Shown piece after piece: positions 61,811-64,000 of a DNA stretch of 64,000 nucleotides. The DNA is taken from positions 12,861,668 to 12,925,667 of the forward strand of contig NC_061777.1 in NCBI RefSeq assembly GCF_022458985.1. Direction: 5' to 3'. The position numbers were made by a program, and so were the translations under genes. The stretch's first letter is position 1; every line of letters starts with the position of its first letter. Origin of the DNA: Mugil cephalus (Eukaryota; Chordata; Actinopteri; Mugiliformes; Mugilidae). The notes beneath the pieces were generated by a model, which saw only the letters and a program-made list of their open reading frames with translations, was not told the DNA's origin and made no database searches.

Positions 61811-62460
61811 AACGGTCCACGAAGAGCGAGCGCGGGTCCTGACCAGGCCGTCCTCCAGTAAATCAAGTTTCACAAGGAAAAACACGTAATACTGTAACAT
61901 ACGCTCGGTTCAACGCGACAGAGAGAGATGGAGATTATCCTACAGAGGGATTAATGCCCACCAACAAACCCACTAAGACAAAAAGCCTTCTCAGACTAAA
62001 CCATTAAGACATTTACCCCACTGGCTTTACAAAATAGAGGAGACAACTAGTACTAACAAACATACATAGCTATTGTTTTTGCCGTATAACACGGTATAGT
62101 TATAGATAGACAGATATATGACTCCATTCTATTTTATTTATTTATTTATTTTTATTTTATTTTAACATTTATTTATATATTTACAGTGAACCCATACAAT
62201 AAATTGTGTGTAGGAGAAAATTGTTATCGTCTTTCTGTGTTTCACCGGGGACGACATTGGATGTAACACACAACATTTTCTCTTCCTCAAACCTGCCGAC
62301 TTGCTTAAAAACTTCAAAGTTTACTTCACATTACGTAATTTGATACACATCCAACTTATTTTTAAGACCTGTTTGTAAAAGATAACGTACTAGCGCACTC
62401 GTGTGTGTATGTGTGTGTGTGTGTCTGTGTGTGCGTGTGTCGGCTTCGTGTGATAAGTGT
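61811..62460. other. Shared 5' region between kif24 and rfesd
   Basis: Divergent intergenic DNA of at most about 650 bp between the inferred first exons. It contains a TTTA/TTTAT-rich tract (62,127-62,185) and a TG tract (62,400-62,440). Confidence 0.55.
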
Positions 62461-62616
62461 CATGTCCCGCCCAGGACATGCAGCCTCATTATAGCATCTT
62501 CAGCAGCCAGGTGCCACTTGGAGACAACCACCGGTGTCCCATGAGAAGGACCGACATGACAACCAGCGGCAGGACTTAGAGGTGGCATTCAGAGTCACAA
62601 CCAGACTACATAAAAG
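62461..62616 (+). other. rfesd: Probable rfesd non-coding exon 1
   Basis: Ends with a strong donor AAAAG/GTAGGT at 62,616/62,617. No long frame crosses it. The next acceptor CACTTCCAG at 63,249 would join it to the leader of the first coding exon. The 5' end is a guess. Confidence 0.4.
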
Positions 62617-63274
62617 GTAGGTTAAAAAGAAAAAAAGAGGAAAAGGGAGAGGAACTTTGGGACATTATTGACTGGCGGTGTGTGTCTGGCTTTGTTGTGA
62701 GATTGAGGAGTATTATTTATTTAAAATTTGTATTCATTTTAAGTCAAGTTTTACAGGAGAAGTGACTGAGGACAGAAAATCAGGAGGTAACAGGACTAAT
62801 ATAATAGATAATAGTGAGACAGTGTTTTAGCAGCATGAAACTGATTATGATGGAGTTACAAAAGTTTTCATTTCATCTCTGTCACCCTATTTGTTTTTGT
62901 TTTGTTTTTTGTTTTGTTTTTGTAGGTGTAAAAAAAACATCTGGCATTTAAAGTTTAATCATTTTAAGTTGGTTACAGAGCCTGGTCCAGAAAAAGAGTT
63001 GCATTGGAAAGTTTAGCAAATATTCTACAGAGTAACTGAGTCTCCTTTTTAAGATATTTTCATCACATTATTTTCTTTCCTTTCATTCTTTCTTAGTCCA
63101 TTTAATAATAGATTGAAGTCTAAAAAGAACACTCGTAATGATGGGAAAACACAGTGCTTTTCATTACTGTCACTACTGTCCATTTTGCTGTTGGTCATGT
63201 TATCAAAAAACAAAACTGCTTTTAAAATATACTGATATTCACTTCCAGGAAATCTGCTGTGAGAGGTGACCAGT

Positions 63275-64000
<726 letters not shown>

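Overview
The window is animal nuclear DNA and almost certainly teleost fish. It holds spliced, phase-consistent exons of four vertebrate genes, long CA/TG and poly-A/T microsatellites, and several Tc1/mariner transposons of fish families. The exact species cannot be read from the sequence. All gene models below were built by hand: each coding exon ends at a recognisable splice site, the phases join without a gap, and the summed lengths are multiples of three for the two complete genes.

Layout, left to right. (1) 3,105-35,963, minus strand: the 5' two-fifths of a PCSK5-type proprotein convertase (11 exons, about 485 residues: signal peptide, prodomain, entire subtilisin-like catalytic domain, first residues of the P domain). 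The remaining exons lie beyond position 1. Its large introns carry most of the transposons: one near-intact Tc1-like element with 205-bp inverted repeats (28,963-30,566), three decayed Tc1 relatives and a MITE-like element. (2) 36.1-40.25 kb: intergenic DNA with another deleted Tc1 relative and a CTCF-like motif. (3) 40,250-52,250, minus strand: complete UBAP2 (28 coding exons, 1,177 residues: UBA domain, RGG-rich region, Lingerer/UBAP2 core, long Ser/Pro/Gln-rich tail) with a non-coding first exon and a compact promoter. (4) 53,050-61,800, minus strand: complete KIF24 (14 coding exons, 1,576 residues: SAM-like N-terminus, kinesin motor, long low-complexity tail, conserved C-terminus). (5) 62.4-64.0 kb, plus strand: the first three coding exons of RFESD, a small Rieske [2Fe-2S] protein, cut by the right edge. 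It is head-to-head with KIF24.

The most interesting unlisted signals are inside UBAP2 introns. Two short minus-strand segments (45,006-45,071 and 48,944-49,016) share a 15-nt block. Each is closed by a perfect terminal stem next to C-box-like and D-box (CTGA) motifs. A third segment (44,071-44,144) has a canonical ATGATGA C box, two CTGA boxes and an 8-bp terminal stem. Human UBAP2 is known to host the C/D snoRNAs SNORD121A and SNORD121B, so the first two may be their fish counterparts and the third a further, possibly undescribed, passenger snoRNA.

How the genes relate: PCSK5 (secretory-pathway protease), UBAP2 (stress granule / RNA polymerase II turnover), KIF24 (ciliary kinesin) and RFESD (Rieske protein) do not form a pathway. 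They look like conserved chromosomal neighbours: KIF24-UBAP2 is also adjacent in human 9p13, PCSK5 is on 9q21 and RFESD on 5q15, segments that are united on the bird Z chromosome.
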